Of a stretch of DNA of 64,000 bases, positions 1 through 10,752 are shown piece after piece. The DNA is taken from positions 1-64,000 of the forward strand of contig CAZYOF010000018.1 in NCBI GenBank assembly GCA_964648485.1, written 5' to 3'. Under the pieces are notes generated by a model. The model was not told the origin of the DNA. It did not search any database and saw only the letters and a program-made list of their open reading frames with translations. Source of the stretch: DAIOEK01 sp964648485 (GTDB taxonomy: Bacteria > Chloroflexota > Anaerolineae > Anaerolineales > Anaerolineaceae). Position 1 is the stretch's first letter. Each line of letters opens with the position of its first letter. The position numbers and the translations under genes were made by a program.

Positions 1-3000
1 CCAACCCCTGGAAGATGGGTAGAATATCCGCCGCGCCCATATTTAATCCATCCGGATTGATGTAGAACCGGGCGTGGAATGTCCCTTCTCCATCGGGTGT
101 GTCATCCTGCACGTAAATGGCATTGGTGTCGTTGATGGATGCCGCCAGACCGTAATCACCCCAGTAGTCGGCAGATTGGCTCGCCATCAGATCTCCGCCA
201 TCCGTTTGCGCGGAGGACCAGGCGCTGAAGTCTCCACTTTCGAACCCATCCAGGAAGATCGAATCCACCTGTTCTTCGCTCATATTTCGCAGGTAGGCGT
301 TGTTGGCTGTCCCGCTAAAGGAAGTGCTGTAGTAGATGGCAATCCTGCCATCCGATCCGTCGGCATTCCCTGTTGAACCCATTGCAGAAATGGAATTGAC
401 ACTGATTGTATCGCCTTCAATACGGATGCTGCCACCAGATCCGGAACCACTCGTTCCACCGCTGCCGGAACCGCCTAAACTTGTGATGGATCCACTTATA
501 TCAATCTCGTTGGCATGGATAATGATGATACCACCACCATTTCCACCTGGTGATCCGGGTGTTGTTTTATTGTAACCAACAAATAATCCGCTACCACCAC
601 CACCGGAGCCTGAAATTATTTGTTCTAATGTGTCAATACCGTATGGCGCGCCTCCGTTTCCAGCTCTATCTTCGTTTAAATGTTCACCGTACAATCGATG
701 ACCGCCGCCACCACCTTTTCCACGGGGATTTCCTTTATTGCCGCCTTCACCTCCCCCCATGCGTGCGCCATCATGCACATAACTGTATCCAGGTTTTCCT
801 TTACTGGAGGAATCTGTTCCTCCCTCTCCACCCCAAAAACCAAGCGAATCGGTTTTGATTAATCCAGAGCCTGTAAGAATACCAGCAGCCCTGAAGGAAA
901 TAATACCACTCGTATTACTACCCCACTGTGAGGTTGTGAGTGTCCCATCCACGGTAACATTTTGGTAGTTCGGCACCCGAATTACTCGCACGCGTTGTTC
1001 TGTGGCAGAAGTTCCAATATCCAGGTCGTCCCCTGAGTTCTTACCATAGAATTTTTCTTTGGCTTGTTCAAAGTAAACAGTATCGCCATTCACAGAACCA
1101 ACGCGAAGAAATTCGTAGTTACCGGTATTGGAGTAATACCCATCAATACCCTGGATATTTATCAGCATGATTTCATCGCCAACCTTTAAGCATCCTGTGG
1201 CAGGTGTTTTGCTGAGTTTGGCTGAACTGGCATCCAAATCCAAAACAACATACTCTACTGCATCACCACCCTGTGAACATTGCCGGTTTGGATTTTGGGT
1301 GGCATCAGAAATATTGAATGTGGTTCCGCTTGGGATTAATATATCTCCATCCGCACCAGTTCCCCAGTTACCCCATGCAGGCGGAACAAATTGTGTGGGC
1401 GTGGGTGTGGGAGTGGGTGTTAAACCATATTCACTAATGTATGCAATCGGGTTTGAATTCACAACATCAGCAGCATTCTCATAGTACACTGCTACTCTGC
1501 CTGCGCCGCCTCTTGCCAACGCAACCCCACCCACAGCGTTAATTTTTACATAATTCACTGTATGCGCTTCGAGCAATACTGATCCACCAGATCCAGCAGC
1601 AGCACCTTCATTTTCATCCGTGGCCTGTCCACCAACACTGGTGATATTCGCATTTTCACTGGGAGAGAAGGAAATATTACCAGCACCGATATAAACAATA
1701 CCCCCGCCGCTGCCACCTGTCTCTCCATAATCTTCAGTACCATCAGATTTGACCACAGTGCCCCCGGTACCCCCTGCGGAACCTAGAAAGATTTTTTGTA
1801 AACCTTCATCCCCATACATATATCCGCCTGGTGCGCCATCACTGCTATCGGAACCATTTTCTCCATAACCTCCACCGCCACCAATTTTATTAATACCCCC
1901 TTCTCTTCTACCGCCTTTGCTGCCGCCACCCAGACCACAAACATTTCCATATTTGTAAGATCCACCGCAGGGCGCGCCACCATGATATCCAAGTTTGCTG
2001 ACATCTATGCGACCCACACCGGTTAAATTGGTTGCAACGCGGAAAGCTACCACACCATATCTGGATCCATCCCAGCTATTGGATGTTAAAGTACCATTAA
2101 TTTCCATCGCATTGTAATTGGGTACCCGCATCAGCATTACCTTCTGCATGTCAGCTGAAGTGCCAATACCTTCATCACTGCGAATCCCATTGCCATACCA
2201 TTTCTTTTTAATGCTGTTGAAAGTGACAGTAGCCCCATCCAATGCGGCAATTCTCAAGAATTCATAATTACCGGCATTACCAGCATACACCGAATTACCT
2301 TGCATATTGATGAGGAGCACTTCGTCATTCACCGCTAGACATCCACTTGCCGGAGTTTGTGACAATGTCGCTGTCGTATCACTGAGCGCAGTAAGATTGT
2401 ACGCTATTCCATCCGCACAAGTACGCCCAGTACTTGTATTTGTGTTGATATTAAATACATTCTGTGTCGGAATGATGATGTCCCCATCAGCACCAGTACC
2501 TTCAATTATGTCTCCGCTGATTGCAGTTCCAGTAGCTGTTGGAGTTAGAGTTTCTGTGGGTGTGTACTGCGATGATGTTGTAGGTGTTGGCGTGATTGAC
2601 GCTGTCGGTGTTTGCGAGGGTGTTAATGTGTAGGTTGGTAATGGTGTTTGTGTTGTATTCAGCCTGGCTAATTCCTCAATGGTTGATTGCGGAATTGCGC
2701 CAGTGAAGAAAAACACCTCATCCATCATTCCGATCCAGGGATAGGTATTGTTGCTTAAATAAATGCCTTGTCGGAATGTATAGGAACCAGTGGCGTACAT
2801 GGATGAGACTTCAGTACCGTTAACATAAAGGCGGACATAGCCCATGTTGGTATCCACCACAAAAGCGACATGCACCCATTCGTTAACGTTCAGTTTGGGT
2901 CCAAGTAGATCTTTGGGCGTGAGAACCCAGCTGTGAAAATGCAGGAATCCTTTATCGTCGATGTAGATTTGTGCATCCTGGTCAAAAAGTGCGGCTGATG

Positions 3001-6000
3001 CACCAATTGTGGAAATGAAGTAGTTCGTCCCTTCATTCAACTCTTTCGGGAAGAGCCAGAAAGCCATTGAATAGCCCTTCTCGCCGACCATTTCGGTTGT
3101 CATCGGGATAAACACCCGCTTCTTAGTGGAGGTGAACTCCAATGAACCAAAAGTAAAACCTGGTGCGCGCTGTGCTGCCATTTGTGTACTGTTGGATCGG
3201 GGCGTATTGGCAGCCATATCCATCACCTGGATTGTCTGTGTAACTTCATCCATCGGCCACCAGGCAGCCATTTTTGGCGTGTGAGTGTGTGTGGCTGTCT
3301 TCGTTGGAGTATATGTTTTTGTTGGTGTTTTCGTATTGGTATTTTGAGGTGTTACAGATGGTGTTTTTGTGACAGTAGGTGTTCTAGAAAATGTAGGTGT
3401 AATCGTCGGAGTATTCGTAACACTTGGAATAAGTGTCTTTGAAGGAGTTGGTGTGAAAGTGAATGTTGGTGTTTCTGTTGGAAGCACCTCTGAAGTATTT
3501 GTGAGTGTTGGGGTTGGCTCAAGCGTATTGGTCGGTGTTTCTGTTGGTGTGTTCTCGGGTTCCTGAAGAAAGCCGTCACCGACGATAGAAAACTCATCCA
3601 AAGATGTTTCGGAGTATAAAACAGGGAAATAGGCATTTCCTGTTCCTTCAATTTCCGGGAGTACCAAACCAATATATGTATCCTGCCTTGATTCAAAAGC
3701 ATCCATCACGAGCTGACCGCGGGTACCGTTATCTATACCAGAAACGGCACCCATTTGGATGGTATCGATAAAGAGAGAATCGTTATCCAGCCCGGAAATC
3801 TCCGCATCAATATCACCATTGATCCAAAGGTTCAGATATCCATTACTCTGGTCTACTTCTGAGCCCGCCCATTCGATTTCGATACAATTCCAGCCGGGTA
3901 ATAATGGTATTGTTTGAGATGGTTTACTGGCTGGGTTCTGGTCTGTATTTGCCCAAACAACGTAATTCAGACCAGTTGAATTTCGTAAAACATCCAACCC
4001 AAAGACCGGCATCCCCTGCGAATTTTGAGCATTGAAGAGGATAAACTGTTCGTTAAGCGCCATACTCAATGTGTTTCGATTGATGTAAAACCTCACACGG
4101 TAGTGGCTGAGTGACTGCGGGTTCTCATCTGCAAGAAAAACAGCGTTGTTATCATCAATGTCAACAATGAGGGAATGCTCTCCTTGAATAACTGGAAATG
4201 CACTGTTATCAATTAACCATAAATTCTGATTATCCGGGTTTAACTGTGACCAGTCTTGCAAAGCAACATCTTCAAAATCACTTTTGAAAATAACATCCTG
4301 CTCCCAATCACTGATCTGCAGAATATTGCCCATCTTGTCGTAAGTAAATTTCTGGCGATATTGATAATCGGTACCACTGTATGATTCTGCGGTCTCAAGT
4401 CGGTTCAAATGATCATAAGCGTATCGATTAACCTGCCCCAACTTTTGATCATCAATCTGGGTGATGTTACCGGTTGAGTCATAGGCATAATCAAAATGGA
4501 TGATCTCATTTTCTCCCGCCGTGGCAATACGAGAAGACAGGCGGTAATCCTGGTTTTCGCGATAGCTGTTTGTGATGGAGACTCCGTTGCCATAATCAAT
4601 ACCTGTAATTTGGCTGAGGGAGTTGTATGCCAGATCGATGAGCGAAGTATTATTACTTTCTGCATTAATCACTCTGCCAAGATCATCATATTCATATGTA
4701 ATTACTTCACCATCCGGGTAGGTAAGCGATACAGGACGACCCAACCAATCCGTTACCTGGGAAGATGTTTTGGTAATGCCATTAATTGTCTTGCTTTCAG
4801 ATATCGATCTACCATAATCTGAATAGCTCCATGCTGCACTGCCAGATTGGTCCGACATAGCGGTTCGGAATCCGATTGAACCGGCAGATGAGCCATAAGT
4901 GTAGATGGCCAGTGGAAGGGTATTCTCTCCATCTATCTGGTATTTTTCCACAAGCCGATTAAGCTCATCATATTCAAAACCTAATACAATCCCTCTCGCA
5001 TCCGTTTGCTCTATGAGGTTTCCAAAAGCATCATATTCGTATATCCAGGTTCCCATGCTTGGGTCATTCATCGAAGTTTTTCGCCCGAGGGAATCATATT
5101 GAATTTGGGTGCGATTGTCATCTGCATCTGTGGTTTTCACGAGGCGGTCGGCTACATCATACTCATGCGTCATTGTGGCATAGACTGAGCCGTTCTCTTT
5201 CAAATCTTGAACCTTGACCAGCCTGCCCAAACCATCCAGTGTTTGGCGTGTTTGATTGCCATTGGGGTCGGATGTAGTTGTAATCAAGCCATTGTACTCA
5301 CTGGTGGTTACGATATTTCCGGGTGCAGTTGTCTGCACAATACGCCCTAATGCATCATATGTATTCGCTGAAAATCCAAATGAATTCCAATTTGGGGCAA
5401 GGTAATCCCCTGGAGTACTGGTAACGGAATATGGGATGGATGATTTGATAACCTGGCTGAGGGAATCGTATTCCACTGATGTGACCAATAATGAGGTGCC
5501 ATTCTCCACCTGTGTTTGTAATTGCCGTCCAAGACCATCGTAGATGCCCCATACATAACGGTATCCGCTGATCTGTGGATCGTAAATTTCCATCTGAATG
5601 GAGTAAGGAGAGACGACGCTTCCAGACGAACTATCCGGGAATGTATAACGAACACCAGCGTTTTGTAATCCGGGTGGTGTAACAGATACATTCCTGCCCA
5701 AACCATCATAAGAATATGAGGTTGTCCAGCCGTTTGGATCGGTAACAGATTTGGTTACGCCCATCGAAAGCAGGTAATTACTGGTAGTAGTATTACCACC
5801 TGCATCCGTTGTCGAAACGGGATAAACCCCAAGTGTAGAATCAAATGTAGTTGTAACGCAGCGTGAGTCTGCTACCGGGAATGTGTTTAATGACCCATAA
5901 GCCATGTATCCGCAAGTTGAAATTGTGTTGCCATAATCATCGTACTGATAAGAAACATCCAGGGTTTCATTTCCAGAATAAACGGTTTGTTTCAATGTCA

Positions 6001-8905
6001 GGTTAGCTTGGGTTGCGGGTTCATGGATAGCACCATCATAGTGGTAGTGGGTATCACTGAATATCGTATTACCAGGATCAACAAGTATTTCTCTGTAAAC
6101 AGGAGTAAGGATATATGCTTCCCTGTTCAGGTTTGGTAAATACTCATAGTATGTTTTCCGGTATAGTGTCGATCCAATGTATTCTTCTCTTAAAACCAAA
6201 TTGCCATTTGCGGGGTCATTTATGTATTCCATCTGGTTCGATAAGTTCGATCCATCTTCATAATCCTGGACACGATACATATAACGGTAATTCCATCCTT
6301 GAAATGGAGCATGTGAGTTATCCGTTACATAGGTGTAAATAGTCTTGCGCATGGTGGAATCCGAAGCATTCCGGCTGATTGTTGACAGCTCGTGGCCAAT
6401 ATCCAAACCGGCTACTCCAAAAGTGTGAACCGTGCTTCGTAGTTTTGTGGTGCCATCTGATTTGTAATCAGTCTCAGTATTTGTCTTGTATCCAATCAAC
6501 TCGCCAAGCGTTGCGGTCCCATTTAAACCAGTATATAAAGGTTCTGTATACGCATATTTTTTTACTGAAATTGTTTCATTGTTAGATTTAATATCCGCCC
6601 TAGCCAATCGGTAGTTGTACCAGGAATTTGTTCCTCTGGCATCATTTTCGTAGGTGAAGACCAGAGATCCCCCAAATCCATTTTGTATTTCAGTTAACCG
6701 GGGATATGGATATGCCTTACCACCAGAAGCTACAGCTCGATTGTCGTAGTTTTGATAAACAAAACCAATCGTTGCTGCTTTTGTAAATGGTATCTGGGTA
6801 TTGCTTTCAACAAACCCCCCACCGGAAATTGCGATACTGTTAAGTGTCAATGTGCCATTTGCATCAGGTACATTTGCCACACCGTAATCCAGATCATATT
6901 TTCTGATTTCCGTTCCCGAGCTACATTCTCCCTGGCAAATTATGATTTTATCGAGCAGCTTGGTGTCAAAATTGTCCCACATTTGGTAAGAGGGCGGTAT
7001 CCCATCACCAACACCTGCTCTATCAGCTAGATCAAACTTGATCTGGTATCCAGGATCCGAACCATCCAGAACATAAGAAATCGTGCTCAGGTAGCTGGCG
7101 CGGTCAAATAATGGCATACCGGTGTTATTAGGATTATGTTCTTCGGTGTAATCGTAAAGAATGAGATTATTGTTGGTATCGCGTATCTGATCCACTCTCC
7201 AACGCATCGCAACGAGGTTGTTTGCCACACCAGCATAACCTGATGAGGCATAAGCGCCTGCAGGTGTAATGCAAGGACTCCCGTTTGAACAAGAATATCC
7301 ATACATGAGAGCCAACTGTTCGGAATCATCAACCCAACCCAGCCTATATTCAATACCGTCTGTTGTCACCACCCTCCAAGATTCTTTTGAAGTATTCTGT
7401 GGTTCTTGATAATCCATCCCGGTAAGCGGACTATTCCTTTCAATTAACAAGAATGAACTCTCTTTTGTGTAATAACGCGTGAGATCCTCCCCGCTGCTGA
7501 TTAATTCATAGGAGGTTCCATTTATGGATAAAGTAAATTCATTCTTATAACCAAAACCGTTTACATCAGTAACGATCTTCCTTACAATTTCTACGTTATC
7601 GATATTCCAGCCTTCACCTACCCATGAAGCTTGTACCTCTCCCAAGACTCCATCAATTTTTGCACTTGAATAGGATAATGCAATGCTTGGTGAAAAACCT
7701 GCCCGTCCTTGAGGTGTCCAGATAGGAATCGAGTAATTTGTTGACCCAGTGAATAGTGATGTGTATGGTTGATCAAACAGCAATACATTCGCCCCGTTTT
7801 GCGGCAGAGAATCTCCAAGCCCGGCTCCCCATACAGAAAAATGTTCTGCTTTTACAAAAACTGAATTTGTATCTGGATCTGATTTTAAGATGGGTACTTT
7901 GATCCAGACTTTGAAATCTTCATCATAGGTGGCTACATACGGCTCCTGACCTGCTTGAAGATTGGATAAATCAGTAATCCCATCCAGGGGGATCTGAATG
8001 AATGCAGGTTTTTTGAATACTGTATCCAGTTTGCCTTTTATTGGCACGCTTTGATTCGTTGCCCTGCCATCCTTCTCTTTCGTAATGGGATCTGTAGAAA
8101 GTAAGTCCAGCTTAAATTGATGGGCTGGTCCTTTGCCGGGTAGTTTTGTGGGTGATGAGACAAGAATGGCATCAGTAGGTATCGATCCGTCAGGAAGAAA
8201 GACTCTGGCACCATCGACCTTATACCAGTTGTTTCCTGTTTTTATTGGCTGAAATTTCGATTTTGATCCTAGTTCTTTGATATTCACCCCAAGACTGATC
8301 AATTGAGAATCGATAATTTCAGAATTGCTTCCAACCAAGTCCGCAGCACGCAGGCGCATTTCTCCTGATTTGGCTGCATTTTTTGAATTCTTTACATTCA
8401 CTTTATACGAGAATGTATACTCCTGCCCAGGAGCAATATCTGGTATTGCACTTTGAATCTTGTTATTGGAAGCCTGCTTAATTTTTGGATTTGCGCTATC
8501 TATAAAGTTCCATTTCTCATCAAGCGAATCAGAATATGTGAGCCCGCTTAGAGTTTTATCTGAATTATTTTTGATTCTTACTGAATATGTGATGATTGAA
8601 TCCGTTGTTGCCAAAGATGTATCAGGAATGATCTCCATTTCAATCGGTTTTGTAGCGATTAAAGGAACTTCATCCGCTGCTTGAACTGCAACGGGATCAA
8701 ATTGTGTAGGTTTAACAATATCGGGAGGATTGTATTTATTTTCCGGCGGTATTGCTAACACCTCTGAGGCAACATTTTGCAAAGGCTGCTCAACATTTGT
8801 CGATGCTATTACATCTGATGTGGATAAAGAGGCAACACCAATCTGGTTAATGCCAAGAATTAATACAAAACAGCAGTTAACATAATGCTTCAGAGAATGA
8901 AACAT
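1..8905 (-). CDS. Giant secreted RHS/YD-repeat protein with LamG-like and glycine-rich modules (3' end beyond window)
   Basis: I translated the minus strand from the ATG at 8905 to the window edge in one frame without a stop, giving more than 2,960 residues. A hydrophobic signal segment lies at about residues 8-25. A CARDB/DUF11-like stretch is at about 85-165, and a SpvB-like segment (FSPSIALSYSS) is near 390. YD/RHS repeats (YDxLGRLV, YDAFGNLIEQTD, YDHLNRLETAES) occupy about 930-1525. After these come a jelly-roll-like FExxxFxxW module, a Thr-Pro-rich linker (about 1780-1880), a LamG-like domain (about 1885-2075), and two homologous glycine-rich modules (about 2135-2485 and 2510-2865) joined by Thr-Pro linkers. 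A second FESGDFSAWS module runs off the edge. RHS proteins are usually exported cell-surface or toxin-delivery proteins. Here no polymorphic toxin tail follows the repeats within the window, so a surface or adhesive role is inferred. Confidence 0.85.
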   Translation of the reverse strand, partial: MFHSLKHYVNCCFVLILGINQIGVASLSTSDVIASTNVEQPLQNVASEVLAIPPENKYNPPDIVKPTQFDPVAVQAADEVPLIATKPIEMEIIPDTSLATTDSIITYSVRIKNNSDKTLSGLTYSDSLDEKWNFIDSANPKIKQASNNKIQSAIPDIAPGQEYTFSYKVNVKNSKNAAKSGEMRLRAADLVGSNSEIIDSQLISLGVNIKELGSKSKFQPIKTGNNWYKVDGARVFLPDGSIPTDAILVSSPTKLPGKGPAHQFKLDLLSTDPITKEKDGRATNQSVPIKGKLDTVFKKPAFIQIPLDGITDLSNLQAGQEPYVATYDEDFKVWIKVPILKSDPDTNSVFVKAEHFSVWGAGLGDSLPQNGANVLLFDQPYTSLFTGSTNYSIPIWTPQGRAGFSPSIALSYSSAKIDGVLGEVQASWVGEGWNIDNVEIVRKIVTDVNGFGYKNEFTLSINGTSYELISSGEDLTRYYTKESSFLLIERNSPLTGMDYQEPQNTSKESWRVVTTDGIEYRLGWVDDSEQLALMYGYSCSNGSPCITPAGAYASSGYAGVANNLVAMRWRVDQIRDTNNNLILYDYTEEHNPNNTGMPLFDRASYLSTISYVLDGSDPGYQIKFDLADRAGVGDGIPPSYQMWDNFDTKLLDKIIICQGECSSGTEIRKYDLDYGVANVPDANGTLTLNSIAISGGGFVESNTQIPFTKAATIGFVYQNYDNRAVASGGKAYPYPRLTEIQNGFGGSLVFTYENDARGTNSWYNYRLARADIKSNNETISVKKYAYTEPLYTGLNGTATLGELIGYKTNTETDYKSDGTTKLRSTVHTFGVAGLDIGHELSTISRNASDSTMRKTIYTYVTDNSHAPFQGWNYRYMYRVQDYEDGSNLSNQMEYINDPANGNLVLREEYIGSTLYRKTYYEYLPNLNREAYILTPVYREILVDPGNTIFSDTHYHYDGAIHEPATQANLTLKQTVYSGNETLDVSYQYDDYGNTISTCGYMAYGSLNTFPVADSRCVTTTFDSTLGVYPVSTTDAGGNTTTSNYLLSMGVTKSVTDPNGWTTSYSYDGLGRNVSVTPPGLQNAGVRYTFPDSSSGSVVSPYSIQMEIYDPQISGYRYVWGIYDGLGRQLQTQVENGTSLLVTSVEYDSLSQVIKSSIPYSVTSTPGDYLAPNWNSFGFSANTYDALGRIVQTTAPGNIVTTSEYNGLITTTSDPNGNQTRQTLDGLGRLVKVQDLKENGSVYATMTHEYDVADRLVKTTDADDNRTQIQYDSLGRKTSMNDPSMGTWIYEYDAFGNLIEQTDARGIVLGFEYDELNRLVEKYQIDGENTLPLAIYTYGSSAGSIGFRTAMSDQSGSAAWSYSDYGRSISESKTINGITKTSSQVTDWLGRPVSLTYPDGEVITYEYDDLGRVINAESNNTSLIDLAYNSLSQITGIDYGNGVSITNSYRENQDYRLSSRIATAGENEIIHFDYAYDSTGNITQIDDQKLGQVNRYAYDHLNRLETAESYSGTDYQYRQKFTYDKMGNILQISDWEQDVIFKSDFEDVALQDWSQLNPDNQNLWLIDNSAFPVIQGEHSLIVDIDDNNAVFLADENPQSLSHYRVRFYINRNTLSMALNEQFILFNAQNSQGMPVFGLDVLRNSTGLNYVVWANTDQNPASKPSQTIPLLPGWNCIEIEWAGSEVDQSNGYLNLWINGDIDAEISGLDNDSLFIDTIQMGAVSGIDNGTRGQLVMDAFESRQDTYIGLVLPEIEGTGNAYFPVLYSETSLDEFSIVGDGFLQEPENTPTETPTNTLEPTPTLTNTSEVLPTETPTFTFTPTPSKTLIPSVTNTPTITPTFSRTPTVTKTPSVTPQNTNTKTPTKTYTPTKTATHTHTPKMAAWWPMDEVTQTIQVMDMAANTPRSNSTQMAAQRAPGFTFGSLEFTSTKKRVFIPMTTEMVGEKGYSMAFWLFPKELNEGTNYFISTIGASAALFDQDAQIYIDDKGFLHFHSWVLTPKDLLGPKLNVNEWVHVAFVVDTNMGYVRLYVNGTEVSSMYATGSYTFRQGIYLSNNTYPWIGMMDEVFFFTGAIPQSTIEELARLNTTQTPLPTYTLTPSQTPTASITPTPTTSSQYTPTETLTPTATGTAISGDIIEGTGADGDIIIPTQNVFNINTNTSTGRTCADGIAYNLTALSDTTATLSQTPASGCLAVNDEVLLINMQGNSVYAGNAGNYEFLRIAALDGATVTFNSIKKKWYGNGIRSDEGIGTSADMQKVMLMRVPNYNAMEINGTLTSNSWDGSRYGVVAFRVATNLTGVGRIDVSKLGYHGGAPCGGSYKYGNVCGLGGGSKGGRREGGINKIGGGGGYGENGSDSSDGAPGGYMYGDEGLQKIFLGSAGGTGGTVVKSDGTEDYGETGGSGGGIVYIGAGNISFSPSENANITSVGGQATDENEGAAAGSGGSVLLEAHTVNYVKINAVGGVALARGGAGRVAVYYENAADVVNSNPIAYISEYGLTPTPTPTPTQFVPPAWGNWGTGADGDILIPSGTTFNISDATQNPNRQCSQGGDAVEYVVLDLDASSAKLSKTPATGCLKVGDEIMLINIQGIDGYYSNTGNYEFLRVGSVNGDTVYFEQAKEKFYGKNSGDDLDIGTSATEQRVRVIRVPNYQNVTVDGTLTTSQWGSNTSGIISFRAAGILTGSGLIKTDSLGFWGGEGGTDSSSKGKPGYSYVHDGARMGGGEGGNKGNPRGKGGGGGHRLYGEHLNEDRAGNGGAPYGIDTLEQIISGSGGGGSGLFVGYNKTTPGSPGGNGGGIIIIHANEIDISGSITSLGGSGSGGTSGSGSGGSIRIEGDTISVNSISAMGSTGNADGSDGRIAIYYSTSFSGTANNAYLRNMSEEQVDSIFLDGFESGDFSAWSSAQTDGGDLMASQSADYWGDYGLAASINDTNAIYVQDDTPDGEGTFHARFYINPDGLNMGAADILPIFQGL

Positions 8906-9062
8906 TGATCCTCCCGATAAAGCTGTTTAATTTGGTTTACGTGCGTTTAGAATTCCCACCAATATTTGCACGCGAAATAATTATATCGAATATTGAAAAA
9001 AGTAATTTGAAAAATCTATAGGTAATTTCCTGAGGATATACTTTTTTTATATTTATCTTTGA

Positions 9063-9491
9063 TTATTCATCCGCATAATCATCGAAAGTACCTTCAGTTT
9101 CTTCAATCACCAAGCCATCTTTGTATGTCTTAATACCGCTGAAGTCGCAATCGCTTTCAAAGTATTTGTAATTAATGGACACTTTTGGAAACAGCTCTGC
9201 CATTTTATCAACTATGGGTATGCTGGGTGACCATGCTGTTTCAAATTTAATTTTCAATTCGTTCTCATTTACTCTAACAACATCGATATCTTTCGCATTC
9301 CACTTTGTACCCCAATGGTCCATACACCAACTGTTACTATCCAAACCATCAATAATTTTTCCAAACACAGGGCTCATGATTAGTTTATTGAAGTCAACAT
9401 CCCCATAATCTGACTTAATAAACTCAGCTAGCACATCGAGTATTTCAGCTTCCCCATTTATCATGATGATGTTTGTGCAATAATTTGGCAT
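9063..9491 (-). CDS. Api92-like protein (ferredoxin-like YubB/DUF1281-type family)
   Basis: The predicted protein starts MPNYCTNIIMING, the hallmark N-terminus of Api92/YubB-like proteins common on phages and plasmids. It also has the WCMDHWGTKWNAKD segment and a later TAWSPSIP segment typical of that family. I chose the ATG at 9491 rather than the one 45 nt upstream because AGGAAG lies about 10 nt before it and the family motif starts there. The length, 142 residues, is usual for small members. Molecular function is unknown. It sits alone, between the RHS gene and the nucleoside operon terminator, and may be mobile-element residue. Confidence 0.7.
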   Translation of the reverse strand: MPNYCTNIIMINGEAEILDVLAEFIKSDYGDVDFNKLIMSPVFGKIIDGLDSNSWCMDHWGTKWNAKDIDVVRVNENELKIKFETAWSPSIPIVDKMAELFPKVSINYKYFESDCDFSGIKTYKDGLVIEETEGTFDDYADE

Positions 9492-9536
9492 TGTTTCCGA
9501 AATCTTCCTGCTAGCTCTATTTTTCATAGAGAGCAT

Positions 9537-9828
9537 TTAGATGCTTGTAAAAAAATGATTTACTATGAATCATTTGTATTATAGGATTAGTTTGCAGTAA
9601 ATACCAAGATAAATTGATCCGAGTGTGATAAAAACATTCAGTTATTAATTATTAACCCTTATGGAAATTTCTTAATACCAATATTTTATTTGGAGCTACA
9701 AGTAACATCTTACCTTAACATGGAGACTAATCTTGCAAATGTCAAATGAGATAAATTTTAAAAGAACAACATCAATTTATAAACTTGGTGTAGAATAATC
9801 CTCTTTAAATTAGTTTTTCGAGGACACA
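9537..9828. other. Non-coding, AT-rich gap
   Basis: About 290 bases with no credible reading frame. I see no tRNA, strong promoter or repeat here. It separates the Api92-like gene from the terminator of the nucleoside operon and probably holds the promoter of the Api92-like gene at its low-coordinate side. Confidence 0.5.
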
Positions 9829-9869
9829 ACAAAAAAACAAGCGGTAATACGCAATGCGCAACCACTTGT
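9829..9869 (-). terminator. Rho-independent terminator of the nucleoside operon
   Basis: Read on the minus strand, ACAAGTGGT and ACCGCTTGT form a 9-bp stem with one mismatch around a GCGCATTGCGT core. It is followed at once by a run of T (TTTTTTTTG). It lies about 85 nt after the stop of the last operon gene. A second inverted repeat (TTGTGTTA/TAACACAA, 9896-9929) lies between the gene and this hairpin and may be a weaker structure. Confidence 0.8.
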
Positions 9870-9952
9870 CTATATATTTTGTTAATAAATTCAACTTGTG
9901 TTATTCGCCACCCACTTGGAGTAACACAAATTCAAATGCCAAATTACATTAA

Positions 9953-10720
9953 TTAGCGTGCTAGCCATCCTCCATCAACAGGGATGATCGCGCCATTAAG
10001 ATAATCTGATGCATCTGAAGATAAGAAAACAGTTGCACCGACTAGGTCTTCAGGTTTTCCCCACCGTGCCGCAGGTATCCGCTTAATTATTCTTTCATCT
10101 TCAATTGGGTTCTCCCACAAAGGCCGTGTATTCTCTGTAACGATATAACCAGGTGCAATCGCATTAATACTGATTCCGAACTTTGCCCATTCGTTAGTCA
10201 TTGTCTTTGTGATACCAGCCAAACCGCTCTTACTAGCAGTATATGCAACAACAAGATCGCCGCCTTGGAAAGAAAGCATTGAAGCGATATTTATTATCTT
10301 ACCCTTAATCTTATTGGGGATATAGTATGCAGCAGCTGCCTGGCACAAATAGAAGGTGTTTACTAGATTAACTTTTAGAACAGATTCCCAAAAATCAAGT
10401 GGGTATTCAATTGCAGGAGCAATACAAATGGTACCAGCATTATTCACGAGAATGTCCAATCTACCAAAATCATTAACAACTTGATTAACTAAATCCTTCA
10501 AGTCGTCAACGGATGCTGTTTCCAAATCACACTTGTAGGACTTTGTAATGACATTTGTATTTCTTAGTAATTCCATTGTCTCATCAATATGTGATCGATA
10601 TACTGCAGCTACATTTGCTCCTGCCCGTGCTAAACCAAGAGCAAGAGCCTGGCCAATTCCCGTACCAGCGCCTGTAACTATAGCAACTTTTCCTTCTAAA
10701 TTAAACAAATCATCTCTCAT
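9953..10720 (-). CDS. SDR-family NAD(P)-dependent oxidoreductase
   Basis: Classical short-chain dehydrogenase of 255 residues. It has the glycine-rich cofactor loop TGAGTGIGQ near the N-terminus, the LVNNAG motif, the catalytic Ser in NIASMLSFQ, YTASK with the catalytic Tyr and Lys, and the C-terminal PVDGGW. It most resembles 2-deoxy-D-gluconate/gluconate dehydrogenases such as KduD, but the substrate cannot be read from sequence. The ATG at 10720 is chosen because GGGAGGAACC sits directly upstream, between it and an earlier in-frame ATG. It is the last gene of the minus operon and probably oxidises a sugar or polyol released from the imported nucleoside. Confidence 0.9.
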   Translation of the reverse strand: MRDDLFNLEGKVAIVTGAGTGIGQALALGLARAGANVAAVYRSHIDETMELLRNTNVITKSYKCDLETASVDDLKDLVNQVVNDFGRLDILVNNAGTICIAPAIEYPLDFWESVLKVNLVNTFYLCQAAAAYYIPNKIKGKIINIASMLSFQGGDLVVAYTASKSGLAGITKTMTNEWAKFGISINAIAPGYIVTENTRPLWENPIEDERIIKRIPAARWGKPEDLVGATVFLSSDASDYLNGAIIPVDGGWLAR

Positions 10721-10752
10721 GGTTCCTCCCATATGGTGAATGTTAAGGGTCC

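Noticed and set aside
1167..3566. Plus-strand frames rich in Val-Gly repeats such as VGVGVGV
   Set aside because: They are antisense shadows of the Thr-Pro linkers of the RHS protein on the minus strand.
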